In this document: positions 43,246 through 51,967 of the stretch, piece by piece
Numbering within the stretch: the first letter of the stretch is position 1
Layout of the letters: every line of letters begins with the position of its first letter
The notes under the pieces: model-generated
The model's input: only the letters and a program-made list of their open reading frames with translations
The model's database searches: none
Told to the model about the DNA's origin: nothing
Position numbers and translations under genes: made by a program
Source: Alteribacter natronophilus
GTDB lineage: Bacteria > Bacillota > Bacilli > Bacillales > Salisediminibacteriaceae
Assembly: GCF_006007885.1 (NCBI RefSeq)
Contig: NZ_VCRO01000005.1
Location: 1-64,000, forward strand
Reading direction: 5' to 3'
Length of the DNA stretch: 64,000 nt

Positions 43246-43914
43246 CTATTCCTTCCTGGAAAAGAAACTGCGTCTGCGGGCATTCATAATAATGCCGAAC
43301 AGTTTTGTATTGGTCATCTCCAGGATCTTTTTTGCTTCCAGAGCAACTTCATCCTCTGTCCGCTTGACTCTGAGAACCATGATGGCACCATCGCAGCGCC
43401 CTGCAACGATCTTGGCTGTTTCCCCCTCCAGCACCGGAGGAGAATCAAGAAGGACGTAATCGTATTCCCGGGAGGATCGGCTCAGAAGCTCGTCCATTTT
43501 TCTGGACTGAAGCAGGGCATCAAGATCATAAGGCACAGGACCGGTCGTGATGATCTTCAGTCGGGCATTGTCCGTCTGGTTGATGACATCCTCCACATTT
43601 TTCTGACCGGAGAGAACGTTGGTGAGTCCGACTGTATTCTTTACCCGGAAGATTTTATGAACAGAAGGATCCTTAACATCAATGTCGATCAGGAGAACGG
43701 ACTTGCCGCTCACTGCAAGATTAAGGGCCATATTGGCAATGACTGTTGATTTACCCTCGTTGTATCCCGGGGAAGTGACGAGAATCGTCTTTGTGCTGAT
43801 TTCATAACTGGCGAACTCGATATTGAGACGGATCCGGTCAAATTCCTCCGAAATTCTTGATCGGGGATTCGTGGCAAGCTGCGGAATCCTTCTATCCTTT
43901 AGTAGATTCACCAA
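43246..43914 (-). CDS. epsB: Bacterial tyrosine kinase-like ATPase (CapB/EpsB-type)
   Basis: A 222-residue P-loop BY-kinase homologue. It has Walker A TSPGYNEGKST, Walker A' VLLIDIDVKDPSVH and Walker B YVLLDSPPVL. Such kinases pair with a membrane modulator (next gene upstream) to control polymer length. The C-terminus ends RRRSFFSRKE with no tyrosine cluster, the usual autophosphorylation site. The start is uncertain: TTG at 43914 or GTG at 43911 have AGAGGTGA at a good distance, and a GTG at 43923 lies inside the ribosome site. It overlaps the upstream gene end. Confidence 0.87.
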   Translation of the reverse strand: MVNLLKDRRIPQLATNPRSRISEEFDRIRLNIEFASYEISTKTILVTSPGYNEGKSTVIANMALNLAVSGKSVLLIDIDVKDPSVHKIFRVKNTVGLTNVLSGQKNVEDVINQTDNARLKIITTGPVPYDLDALLQSRKMDELLSRSSREYDYVLLDSPPVLEGETAKIVAGRCDGAIMVLRVKRTEDEVALEAKKILEMTNTKLFGIIMNARRRSFFSRKE

Positions 43915-44617
43915 TGGTTTCACCTCTTACTGCATGGGCTTTTTTCTGTCTCCTGGACAGCTGCATGGTACGCCTGGTCATTTTAGATACATCCCCGATC
44001 ACAGGAACCTGGAGCATTTTTTCCACTTCACGCCGGTGTCTTACACGGTTGTCGATGCTGTCAAGGAGAAAGATAAAGCCGACAGCCGTGAAAACCCCGA
44101 ATATTGCTGCAGCGTAGATTATGTTGCTGCTTGTCGGATTAATCGGGAGCTGATTTGCGCTGTAGGAAGCTGCTGACAGTGGTTCAACATCGGTAAAACC
44201 AAGTGTTTCAGCCACCACTTCCTGATACTGCTCAGCAGTGGTGTTGGCGATCGCTGCTGCCATTTCCGGACTGCCCGCTCTTGCGGTAATCATAACGATC
44301 TGTGAGTCACTCACTGCAGTAACATCAATTCGTGAGCTGAGAGCATCCGGTGACATGCCGAGATCCAGTTCACTGATGACAGCCTCCATGACCGGCGGTT
44401 CAGTAATGAACACTCTGAGTGTGTTCATGTAACCGGAACTTTCCGGAATCATGATCCGCGCTGTGGAATCGTAAACCGGCTCCGGCTGAATGGACTGGTG
44501 ATACATGTATCCGGCAGATGTGGTAACTGCGGCAAAAAGTATGATTATCCAAAGACGTTTTTTCAGAAGGCTGTAGATTCTTTTAATTTCAATCTCTTTG
44601 TTTGCATTCGTCTGCAA
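43892..44617 (-). CDS. epsA: Wzz-type chain-length determinant / kinase modulator (CapA/EpsA-type)
   Basis: A 241-residue protein with two membrane helices (about residues 20-40 and 165-190) around an extracellular domain, the layout of Wzz/YveK proteins. LKKRLWIIILFAAVTTSAGY and PTSSNIIYAAAIFGVFTAVGFIFLLDSIDNRVR flank it. It activates the adjacent BY-kinase and sets polymer length. I prefer the TTG at 44617, five nt after AAGGTGA; the GTG at 44626 lies within that site. First gene of the eps operon. Confidence 0.88.
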   Translation of the reverse strand: MQTNANKEIEIKRIYSLLKKRLWIIILFAAVTTSAGYMYHQSIQPEPVYDSTARIMIPESSGYMNTLRVFITEPPVMEAVISELDLGMSPDALSSRIDVTAVSDSQIVMITARAGSPEMAAAIANTTAEQYQEVVAETLGFTDVEPLSAASYSANQLPINPTSSNIIYAAAIFGVFTAVGFIFLLDSIDNRVRHRREVEKMLQVPVIGDVSKMTRRTMQLSRRQKKAHAVRGETIGESTKG

Positions 44618-44765
44618 GCGGTTCACCTTCTTTGCAAGGGGTAATGGCTGTTCTGTTTTGTTTTGTTCTACATATCGAACGGGTTTATTATTAGTCTGTC
44701 ACTGCGACTGCTGATTACTAGGTTCCCCTTACTGCCGGATAGTAACTTTTGATTTGATACTATCC
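44618..44765 (-). other. eps operon 5' leader
   Basis: About 140 nt between the eps promoter and the first gene, presumably transcribed. No gene or clear riboswitch is seen; a CAAAACAAAACAGAAC stretch lies near 44650-44665. Confidence 0.5.
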
Positions 44766-44794
44766 ATTCTAGTTCTTGATAAAGAACATGTCAA
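44766..44794 (-). promoter_or_regulatory. eps operon promoter
   Basis: Minus strand: consensus -35 TTGACA (44789-44794), 17-bp spacer, -10 TAGAAT (44766-44771). The spacer is almost wholly the 16-bp SinR-type palindrome, so a bound repressor would exclude RNA polymerase. It drives a single-direction gene run down to galE. Confidence 0.88.
44772..44787. promoter_or_regulatory. SinR-type palindrome in the eps promoter
   Basis: Minus strand GTTCTTTATCAAGAAC, arms GTTCTT/AAGAAC, exactly between -35 and -10. SinR represses eps in B. subtilis through GTTCTYT sites that can be arranged as inverted repeats, so the match in sequence and target is strong. Identical to the site at 20239-20254. Confidence 0.82.
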
Positions 44795-44938
44795 CAATAT
44801 TCTGAAATTTAGTGGTGATATTTTCCTGGTTTTTCAGGAGCTGAAGCGCAGATTAGTCCTGCATGAGGTGTTTTCTCTGATTTTTGCCCTTGGGGATTAG
44901 GTAATACTATCTAGACTAAACCAATTTTGATTTCCTTA

Positions 44939-44975
44939 AAAAAGAAGAACGCCCCCTGCCGGGAGCGTTTCTTCT
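44939..44975 (-). terminator. Terminator of bcp
   Basis: Minus strand: stem AACGCTCCC / GGGGGCGTT with a short loop, followed by CTTCTTTTTT. Confidence 0.8.
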
Positions 44976-45442
44976 TATTTTTGTTCTCTAAGGAAGTCCA
45001 GCGCTTCCTCCACGTGTCCCTTTACTTTCACTTTGCGCCACTCTTTGATGATGTTTCCTTCTTTGTCGATGACAAATGTGGAGCGTTCGATCCCCATGTA
45101 TTCCTTGCCGAAGTTTTTCTTCAGCTTCCAGACGCCGTATTCTTCCGAAACTTTGTGATCTTCGTCTGCAAGGAGCTGAAACGGAAGACCGTGCTTGTCG
45201 ATGAACTTCTCATGGCGGTCAACCGGATCCGGACTGACGCCGAGGATGACGGCATCTAGTTCCTCGAAGGATTCCTGATTGTCACGGAAGTCACACGCCT
45301 GCGTCGTGCAGCCCGGTGTCATGTCTTTAGGATAAAAATAGAGAACAACGTATTTGCCTTTGTAATCAGAAAGGTTAACAGTTTTTCCGTCGTTTGCCTG
45401 AAGGGTAAATTCCGGTGCTTTCTGTCCAACTTCTGCTGTCAT
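44975..45442 (-). CDS. bcp: Thiol peroxidase, Bcp/PrxQ-type peroxiredoxin
   Basis: A 155-residue peroxiredoxin reducing hydroperoxides. It has peroxidatic Cys45 and resolving Cys50 (DMTPGCTTQACDFRD), the Cys-x4-Cys pattern of the atypical PrxQ group. I start at the ATG at 45442, with GAGGAG nine nt upstream. In B. subtilis its homologue ygaF lies next to gsaB and perR; here it still faces the gsaB side but is separated from perR by the eps and lasso region. Confidence 0.95.
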   Translation of the reverse strand: MTAEVGQKAPEFTLQANDGKTVNLSDYKGKYVVLYFYPKDMTPGCTTQACDFRDNQESFEELDAVILGVSPDPVDRHEKFIDKHGLPFQLLADEDHKVSEEYGVWKLKKNFGKEYMGIERSTFVIDKEGNIIKEWRKVKVKGHVEEALDFLREQK

Positions 45443-45501
45443 ATGTATCACTCCTCATTCCTGATTTGTTCACCTATAAGGATACCCAAGAATGAGCGGA
45501 G

Positions 45502-45939
45502 CTACAAACGTTTTGGTCTGTTCTCGTTATAGACTACTGTGGTGACAACGAACGCTGCCGGGAGCAGATATCCGATGAGCGCCTGCATCATGGCAATCCA
45601 GCGGCCGATCCCCTGGGGAGTGATATCCCCATAGCCGACGGTCAAAAGCGTAACTGCGCTGAAATACATCACGTCCTCCACAAGGTGTACGAGGGGACCC
45701 TCGAGGCGGCCGGCCCCTTCCACAAGAACCGGAAATCCTTTAAAGTGAAGGCTCAGGTAAAGACACCCGAAGCCGGTTATAACAGTCGCGTATACGAGCA
45801 GAAGTACGAGAAAGTTCTTAAAGGACACACGCCGCCTCTGTGGCGGCTGATTGCGTATAAGCAGCAGCATGCTCATAACGATTCCTGTGATGGATGTCAG
45901 GGTGACGAGCCATAAGAGAAGGGTTCCCATCCGATTCAC
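45502..45939 (-). CDS. Two-helix potassium channel subunit
   Basis: A 145-residue protein of the ion-channel-2 family. There are three hydrophobic segments (about 5-26, 42-64 and 110-135), with the pore helix and selectivity filter TLLTVGYGDITP near residues 96-107. The filter TVGYGD predicts K+ selectivity. It has no RCK/TrkA-N domain, so gating by nucleotides is not evident. It would form tetramers. Start at 45939, with GGAGGTG upstream. Confidence 0.9.
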   Translation of the reverse strand: MNRMGTLLLWLVTLTSITGIVMSMLLLIRNQPPQRRRVSFKNFLVLLLVYATVITGFGCLYLSLHFKGFPVLVEGAGRLEGPLVHLVEDVMYFSAVTLLTVGYGDITPQGIGRWIAMMQALIGYLLPAAFVVTTVVYNENRPKRL

Positions 45940-46020
45940 CTCCTTGTCCAGTTTATGTGGACAGGTGGTGGTTTAGGACAGGAACCCTGAGTGGGGTGCT
46001 GCTGGGAAAGCGGGTGGTTT

Positions 46021-46311
46021 ATTGTCTTTAGGGAATTTTTATTGTCCTTAGGCAGCTTTTATTGTCCTTAAGGAGTTTTTATTGTCCTTAGGCAGCTTTT
46101 ATTGTCCTTAAGGAGTTTTTATTGTCCTTAGGCAGCTTTTATTGTCCTTAGGCAGCTTTTATTGTCCTTAAGGAGTTTTTATTGTCCTTAGGCAGCTTTT
46201 ATTGTCCTTAGGGAGTTTTTATTGTCCTTAGGGAAATTTTATTGTCCTTAGGGAAATTTTATTGTCCTTAGGCAGTTTTTATTGTCCTTAGGCAGCTTTT
46301 ATTGTCCTTAG
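46021..46311. repeat. Tandem array of a 20-bp repeat, 14.5 copies
   Basis: Fourteen full units plus an 11-bp partial of ATTGTCCTTAGGCAGCTTTT. The first 10 bases are almost invariant; the variable block is GGCAGC, AGGAGT, GGGAGT or GGGAAA. Where AGGAG follows, TCCTTAAGGA makes a 10-bp palindrome. It lies in the ~420-bp gap between the K+ channel start and the ABC permease end. The period is not a multiple of three and no gene is seen in the gap. Confidence 0.95.
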
Positions 46312-46363
46312 CTTAAAAACCGCTCCCCTCCCCCTCAAAAAGAACCGTTCCGCGAAGCCAGGC

Positions 46364-47149
46364 CTAGTTCCCCGCCCCGCGGTACCGCTTGACGCCTTCG
46401 TTCCAGGCGAATACGGCGATCGTAATAAACACGAGCCCCATCACAGGAGTCAAAAAGGCATAAAAGTACCACTCATCCCGGCCGAGGAAAAAGGCAGCCG
46501 GATACACGCCGACGAACGCAAACGGCAGAATCCACGTCAGCACGTAACGGATTACCTGGTTGTAGATATCCACCGGGTACCGGCCATAGTTGCCGATGTT
46601 GTACATCATCGGCATAATGTCGGTACGCGAGTCGGACCAGAAGCTGATGCTCGCAAGGATGATGAAGATCCCCGCGTAAATCAGTGCCCCGCCTGCCACC
46701 ATCAGGATGAACATAAACGGATCGTACCAGCTTACAGTCAGACCGAGCTGTGAACCGGCGTAAAACATAATCGCCACACCGGTAATCACACCGAACATGG
46801 ATTCAAGCTCCATCCGCTCAATGATAATCTGGAACAGGCTGTGAATTGGTCGGGTTAGCACCCGGTCCATTTCCCCTTTGACGATGTACCGCTCGTTAAA
46901 ATCCCAGATGTTAAAGAACGAACTGAAAATGGCATACGGCACGAGGAAAAAACCGTAGATAAAGATGATTTCCTCACGGCTCCACCCGCTCAGAAGCGTC
47001 GTGTGACCGAATACGACGAGGATGAAGATGAGGTTCACCGCCTGGAAAAGGATGTCCGAGAACAGCTCGACCACTAGGTCAGACCGGTAGGTGAGCCGGG
47101 TTTTCATATACTGTGAAGCGTACTGGAAAAAGATCGATACGTAAAACAC
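46364..47149 (-). CDS. ABC-2 type exporter permease
   Basis: A 261-residue membrane protein with six predicted helices, of the PF06182-type ABC-2 permeases. Blocks such as FSDILFQAVNLIFILVVFGH, EEIIFIYGFFLVPYAIFSSF and GEMDRVLTRPIHSLFQII are typical. It pairs with the permease upstream (47153) and the ATPase at 47949 as an export complex. Substrate unknown; relatives are linked to drug or polymer export. It starts 3 bp after the previous gene. Confidence 0.87.
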   Translation of the reverse strand: MFYVSIFFQYASQYMKTRLTYRSDLVVELFSDILFQAVNLIFILVVFGHTTLLSGWSREEIIFIYGFFLVPYAIFSSFFNIWDFNERYIVKGEMDRVLTRPIHSLFQIIIERMELESMFGVITGVAIMFYAGSQLGLTVSWYDPFMFILMVAGGALIYAGIFIILASISFWSDSRTDIMPMMYNIGNYGRYPVDIYNQVIRYVLTWILPFAFVGVYPAAFFLGRDEWYFYAFLTPVMGLVFITIAVFAWNEGVKRYRGAGN

Positions 47150-47152
47150 AGG

Positions 47153-47956
47153 CTACCCTCCCTGCACGATGAGCCGGCGCCTGGCCGTGACCCATAGTAT
47201 TTGAATCGGTACAATCAGAATCAGACACCAGACTGCCTGCTGAAACAGTGCCGAGTACACTTCCCCGCCTGTGAAGCCTTCCGTAAAAATCATGGACGGA
47301 ATGTAGCTGATCGCCTGAAACGGCAGGAACGCCATGATGTCCTGGGCCCACAGCGGGTAAAAACTGATCGGCAGAAGCAGTCCGGAAAACAGATCAATGA
47401 CCACACGCTTTGCCCGGATCAGGCCGGTGTTATATAGAAGGAAAAACGTTAAAATACCTGTAAGCAGGTTGATTTGGGTGTTCACGATAAAACTGAATAT
47501 GAGCGAGATGAAGAAAAAGCCCCAGACCGACACCTCGGCTGAAAAGCTGATCGGAAACGCCAGCCAGACGATGACCATTCCCGGTGCCGAGAAAAACAGC
47601 AGCCTGAACAGTCCTTCACCGAGGCCCTGCATCGTTTTCATTCCCAGATAGTTGTACGGGCGGATCATCTCCACCGCCACTTTTCCCTCCTGAATCTCCT
47701 GGGCAATTTCGCGGTCGATGTTGTTAAAGTAAAACGCACGTGCCATCCAGGCAATCGCCACATAGGTGGTCATCTGCACGACGCTCAGCCCCTGGATCGA
47801 CTCCTGACCGCCGTAAATCGCCTGCCACAGAAAGTAGTAGGCGCCGATATTGATGCTGTAAATAAGAATTCCGCTGTAATAGTTCGTCCGGTACGCAAGC
47901 ATCATTAAAAACCGGATCCGTAGCATTTCCAGATACATACTGATCCTGCTACCCAT
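47153..47956 (-). CDS. ABC-2 type exporter permease
   Basis: A 267-residue membrane protein, six predicted helices, partner of the next gene. The EIQEGKVAVEMIRPYNYLGMKTM segment parallels GEMDRVLTRPIHSLFQI in its partner, showing that the two permeases are homologous. The start overlaps the ATPase gene by 8 bp. Confidence 0.87.
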   Translation of the reverse strand: MGSRISMYLEMLRIRFLMMLAYRTNYYSGILIYSINIGAYYFLWQAIYGGQESIQGLSVVQMTTYVAIAWMARAFYFNNIDREIAQEIQEGKVAVEMIRPYNYLGMKTMQGLGEGLFRLLFFSAPGMVIVWLAFPISFSAEVSVWGFFFISLIFSFIVNTQINLLTGILTFFLLYNTGLIRAKRVVIDLFSGLLLPISFYPLWAQDIMAFLPFQAISYIPSMIFTEGFTGGEVYSALFQQAVWCLILIVPIQILWVTARRRLIVQGG

Positions 47957-48962
47957 GGCGGTGCATTCCCTCTTCGTAGATGTTGCGGATAATCTCCTCG
48001 GTGGACACCTGGTTGAGCTTCACGTCGCTGATGGAATGGTGACTCATGACCACACTCATTACTTTTGAGACCGTGTCATCGTCTCCCTCCACAGTCGCCT
48101 TCCACCCGCGGAGCTTTTCCGCCGCGCGCCATTTCACGGGGAATTCTGCAGTAATCTGCTCCAGCTCTTCTTTTGCCACGGGCTTCTGAAACTCAAACTC
48201 CACCTGTTTCCCTTCGACCCAGTTGTTCTGGAGCGCTTCGAGACCTCCATCGTAAATGATCCGCCCTTCATCGAGCAGCACGACTCGGTCGCAGAGCGCT
48301 TCGATGTCGCTCAAATCGTGGGTGGTAAGGAGGATCGTCGTTTTGTACTTGCGGTTGATTTCCTTTAAAAACTCCCGGATCTTCATTTTCACGAGCACGT
48401 CGAGGCCGATTGTCGGCTCGTCGAGAAAAAGAAGCGGCGGATTGTGGATGAGCGCCGCTGCCAGTTCACAGCGCATCCGCTGACCAAGACTGAGCTTGCG
48501 GACCGGTTTGTCCAGGAGCGGCTCAATCTCAAGCGTTTCGATGACTTGCTTCATATGAGTGTCGTAGTGCTCGTCGGAGAGCCGGTACACTTTTTTCAGC
48601 AGCCGGAACGACTCCTGGACGGCGATGTCCCACCAGAGCTGGGACCGCTGTCCGAACACCACTCCGATCGTGCGGACAAAGGCCTCCCGCTGGCGGTGAG
48701 GGTCCATCCCGTTTACCTGCACTTCCCCGGCGGTGGGGGTTAAAATTCCGGTAAGCATTTTAATGGTCGTCGATTTACCTGCACCGTTCTCTCCTATGTA
48801 GGCCACCATCTCCCCCTGCTTCACCTGTAAATCGATATCATCAACGGCGCGGAGCACCGTATAGTTGCGTGTTAACAGATCGCGGAAAGCACCGCCCAGC
48901 CCCTTCCGGCTGGAATAAGACTTGAATTCCTTCCGCAGTCCGTGAACATCGATTACGTTCAT
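47949..48962 (-). CDS. ABC-2 exporter ATPase
   Basis: A 337-residue ATP-binding subunit. It has Walker A GENGAGKST, Q-loop VVFGQRSQLWWD, signature LSLGQRMRCELAAAL, Walker B LLFLDEPTIGLD and TTHDLSDIEALC. The QRSQLWWD Q-loop is characteristic of the ATPases that partner PF06182 permeases. I start at the ATG at 48962 (MNVIDVHGL), nine nt after AAGGAG. The C-terminal ~100 residues form an accessory domain. Confidence 0.92.
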   Translation of the reverse strand: MNVIDVHGLRKEFKSYSSRKGLGGAFRDLLTRNYTVLRAVDDIDLQVKQGEMVAYIGENGAGKSTTIKMLTGILTPTAGEVQVNGMDPHRQREAFVRTIGVVFGQRSQLWWDIAVQESFRLLKKVYRLSDEHYDTHMKQVIETLEIEPLLDKPVRKLSLGQRMRCELAAALIHNPPLLFLDEPTIGLDVLVKMKIREFLKEINRKYKTTILLTTHDLSDIEALCDRVVLLDEGRIIYDGGLEALQNNWVEGKQVEFEFQKPVAKEELEQITAEFPVKWRAAEKLRGWKATVEGDDDTVSKVMSVVMSHHSISDVKLNQVSTEEIIRNIYEEGMHRHG

Positions 48963-49141
48963 CGGACATTTCTCCTTTCCTTTCTGCGTTTTCACAGCCT
49001 TATTAGTGTACCGGAAGCGTCCGGTTCCTTCAACAGACCGGACCCGTAGACCGTAAACAAGTGATTCCTTTTTTTCCCGGAAGAAGAGGTTGATCGGTGT
49101 GCTAGAATGAGGGATAGATGATGTTTAGAGGAGGAGTACAT

Positions 49142-50428
49142 ATGAAATTCACAGAGTCAGAGCGGCTGAATGAAGCTGCCCAGGAACATATTCTCGGCGG
49201 TGTGAACAGCCCGTCACGCTCATTTAAGGCAGTGGGCGGCGGATCACCTGTATTTATGGACCGTGCGGAAGGTGCATACTTCTGGGACGTGGACGGCAAC
49301 CGTTACATTGACTATCTTGCAGCGTACGGCCCGATCATCACCGGCCATGCCCATCCCCATGTAACGAGGGCGATCCAGGACGCAGCAGCGGACGGTGTGC
49401 TCTACGGGACACCAACGCGGTATGAAAACAAATTTGCCTCCATGCTGAAGGAAGCGATCCCTTCACTTGAAAAAGTACGGTTCGTCAACTCCGGGACAGA
49501 AGCAGTGATGACGACGATCCGGGTGGCGCGGGCCTATACAGGCCGCGACAAAATCATCAAATTTGCCGGCTGCTACCACGGTCACTCGGACCTGGTGCTT
49601 GTAGCTGCCGGATCGGGCCCGGCCACTCTCGGCAGTCCGGACTCCGCCGGGGTGACAAAGAATATCGCCAAAGAAGTAATTACGGTGCCGTTTAATGACA
49701 TCGACGCCTTCCGTACGGCGATGGACCGCTGGGGTGAGGAAATTGCCGGTGTCCTCGTGGAGCCGATCGTCGGAAACTTCGGTATTGTCGAGCCCGCCGA
49801 AGGATTTTTAGAAGCGGTTAACGAGATTACACACGATGCAGGTGCCCTCGTCATTTATGACGAAGTAATCACCGCGTTCCGCTTTATGTACGGCGGTGCA
49901 CAGAACTACTGCGGCGTGGAGCCCGACATGACTGCACTGGGAAAAATTATCGGCGGCGGCCTGCCGATCGGGGCGTACGGCGGACGTCAGGATATTATGG
50001 AAAAAGTGGCCCCCCTCGGACCTGCGTACCAGGCGGGAACGATGGCAGGGAACCCGGCTTCGATCCGTGCCGGGATTGCGTGTCTCGAAGTACTGAAAGA
50101 AGAAGGTGTTTACGCCCACCTCGACGAGCTTGGCGCCATGCTTGAAGAAGGAATCCAAAGGCACGCGGCAAAACACGATGTGCCAATAACACTGAACCGC
50201 CTTAAAGGGGCACTTACTATTTACTTCGGCGTTGACGGCGTGGTCAACTACGATGAAGCGGAGAACAGCGACGGGGAAATGTTTGCCCGTTTCTTCAGAC
50301 TCATGCTCAGTCAGGGAGTAAACCTTGCACCGTCCAAGTACGAAGCATGGTTCCTCACCACCGCTCATACGAAAGCGGATATAGAAGAAACACTTAAAGC
50401 AGTCGATTACGCCTTCGCAAGACTGTAG
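49142..50428 (+). CDS. gsaB: Glutamate-1-semialdehyde 2,1-aminomutase
   Basis: A 428-residue PLP enzyme that makes 5-aminolevulinate for haem. The PLP lysine is Lys268 in [18 protein letters not shown], with YDEVITAFR upstream. Position next to ygaE identifies it with gsaB, the second GSA aminomutase of Bacillus, rather than hemL of the hem operon. I start at 49142, eight nt after GAGGAGG. It has its own terminator. Confidence 0.95.
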   Translation: MKFTESERLNEAAQEHILGGVNSPSRSFKAVGGGSPVFMDRAEGAYFWDVDGNRYIDYLAAYGPIITGHAHPHVTRAIQDAAADGVLYGTPTRYENKFASMLKEAIPSLEKVRFVNSGTEAVMTTIRVARAYTGRDKIIKFAGCYHGHSDLVLVAAGSGPATLGSPDSAGVTKNIAKEVITVPFNDIDAFRTAMDRWGEEIAGVLVEPIVGNFGIVEPAEGFLEAVNEITHDAGALVIYDEVITAFRFMYGGAQNYCGVEPDMTALGKIIGGGLPIGAYGGRQDIMEKVAPLGPAYQAGTMAGNPASIRAGIACLEVLKEEGVYAHLDELGAMLEEGIQRHAAKHDVPITLNRLKGALTIYFGVDGVVNYDEAENSDGEMFARFFRLMLSQGVNLAPSKYEAWFLTTAHTKADIEETLKAVDYAFARL

Positions 50429-50443
50429 CATACACGTTGATTT

Positions 50444-50481
50444 AAAAGCAGAAGCCCTGTTCCCGGAGCTTCTGCTTTTTT
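50444..50481 (+). terminator. Terminator of gsaB
   Basis: Plus strand: 12-bp stem AAAAGCAGAAGC / GCTTCTGCTTTT followed by T. Confidence 0.85.
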
Positions 50482-50699
50482 ACAGCCCACTGGGATCAAG
50501 GTGTGTTTACAAAAACACTCAAGTGGAAAACTGTGTGTACATCAGTGCACTTGCCAGATCCGGGGAACCGTTGTATATTACTTGAGTTACTGTCATACGT
50601 TTTTTAAAGTGCTGCTCGTTTACCCGACTGGCAAAAACTAAAAGGAAAGCAGGCCTTACTCTACTGGCTGCTTCAGATAGAAAGGAACATCCGAAAACT

Positions 50700-51779
50700 A
50701 TGAGGCTTGGCGCACGAATTTTTAAAACAGGCCTGGCGATCACTCTCGCCCTCTATATTGCAACATGGCTGGGACTGGAGCCGGCTGTATACGCAGCCAT
50801 GGCAGCTGTTTTCGCCGTGCAGCCGTCAGTCTACCGGAGCTTTATGACAATTCTGGACCAGGTTCAGGCGAATATCATCAGTGCCGTGCTTGCAGTTATT
50901 TTTGTACTGTCATTCGGTCATGAACCTTTTGTCGTAGGTGTTGTTGTAGTGCTGGTGATTGCCATTAACCTGAAACTAGGCAAAGAGCAGATTATCCCGC
51001 TTGCCGTTGTCACCGCTATTATTATCATGGAGGCACCGTCGGAAAATTTCATTGAATTCGCTGCATCCCGATTCTTCCTTGTTATGATCGGGGTCGGTGC
51101 GTCGTTTCTCGTGAACATGATTTTCCTGCCGCCTAAGCACGAGAATCATCTTTATCACAAGATTACCGATGCAAACGAGGAAATCATTCAGTGGATCCGT
51201 CTGCTGACCCGGCATGAAGCAGAATACAACACACTGAAAAAAGATCTGAAGAAACTGAAGGATGCCATGGTCAAAATGGACAATATTCTTCTTTTATACA
51301 AGGACGAGCGGACATATTTTAAGAAAAATGAGTATCCGCGCATGCGTAAAGTTGTGCTTTTTCGCCAGATGCTCTACTCGTCCAAGAAGTCACTCGATAT
51401 TCTCCGGAGTCTGAGCCGGCATGAAAACAACATGCAGCGTATGCCCGATGAACTTCAGGACTTTATCCGTGACCAGCTCGATGACCTGACAAATTATCAC
51501 GAACGGATCATGCTTAAATATAAAGGCAAGGTCCGTCCCCAGACGACCGATGAACTGTATGAGGAAGTGGATATCGGCAAACGGCAGCTCACGGACATTT
51601 TCTTCAGACTTCACGAAGACAAGGGAATGGACAGGGACGACTGGATTCACTTCTTCCCTGTAGTGGCTCTCATAGTCGAATACAGCGAGGAGCTGGAACA
51701 TCTAGACCGTCTCGTTGACAGCTTCTTTAAGTATCATAAAGAAGATAATGAAGTGAAGATTTCCGAACGGGATTCGTAA
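50700..51779 (+). CDS. ygaE: YgaE-like aromatic acid exporter family membrane protein
   Basis: A 359-residue protein. The N-terminal ~150 residues hold about four to five helices (LGARIFKTGLAITLALYIATWLG ... FAASRFFLVMIGVGASFLVNMIF), then a cytosolic helical domain of about 200 residues. This is the ArAE/FUSC (DUF939) layout and matches YgaE in the gsaB-ygaD interval. The ribosome site is weak (GGAAC 12 nt before ATG), but the start fits the family. Substrate unknown. Confidence 0.85.
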   Translation: MRLGARIFKTGLAITLALYIATWLGLEPAVYAAMAAVFAVQPSVYRSFMTILDQVQANIISAVLAVIFVLSFGHEPFVVGVVVVLVIAINLKLGKEQIIPLAVVTAIIIMEAPSENFIEFAASRFFLVMIGVGASFLVNMIFLPPKHENHLYHKITDANEEIIQWIRLLTRHEAEYNTLKKDLKKLKDAMVKMDNILLLYKDERTYFKKNEYPRMRKVVLFRQMLYSSKKSLDILRSLSRHENNMQRMPDELQDFIRDQLDDLTNYHERIMLKYKGKVRPQTTDELYEEVDIGKRQLTDIFFRLHEDKGMDRDDWIHFFPVVALIVEYSEELEHLDRLVDSFFKYHKEDNEVKISERDS

Positions 51780-51860
51780 CAGCATCCGACTGCAGTGTGG
51801 AAATCAGAAAAAAAGCACCGCCCTTTTCCTTAATGTGTGCAGTGCAGAGGTACAATTATC

Positions 51861-51898
51861 AACAAGCTAAATCAGAAATGATTTAGCTTGTTTCTTTT
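51861..51898. terminator. Bidirectional terminator
   Basis: Twelve-bp perfect stem CAAGCTAAATCA / TGATTTAGCTTG with a four-nt loop; TTTCTTTT follows on the plus strand. It separates ygaE from the converging lipoprotein gene. Confidence 0.8.
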
Positions 51899-51967
51899 GT
51901 ATGTTATCAATGTTTTTTATACTCTTAAGGAGCATGGCCCGTAACGTAATTAGTATTTAACTATGAA

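Noticed and set aside
46021-46311. CRISPR array
   Set aside because: Units are contiguous 20-bp near-identical copies with no spacers of unique sequence, and no cas gene is present.
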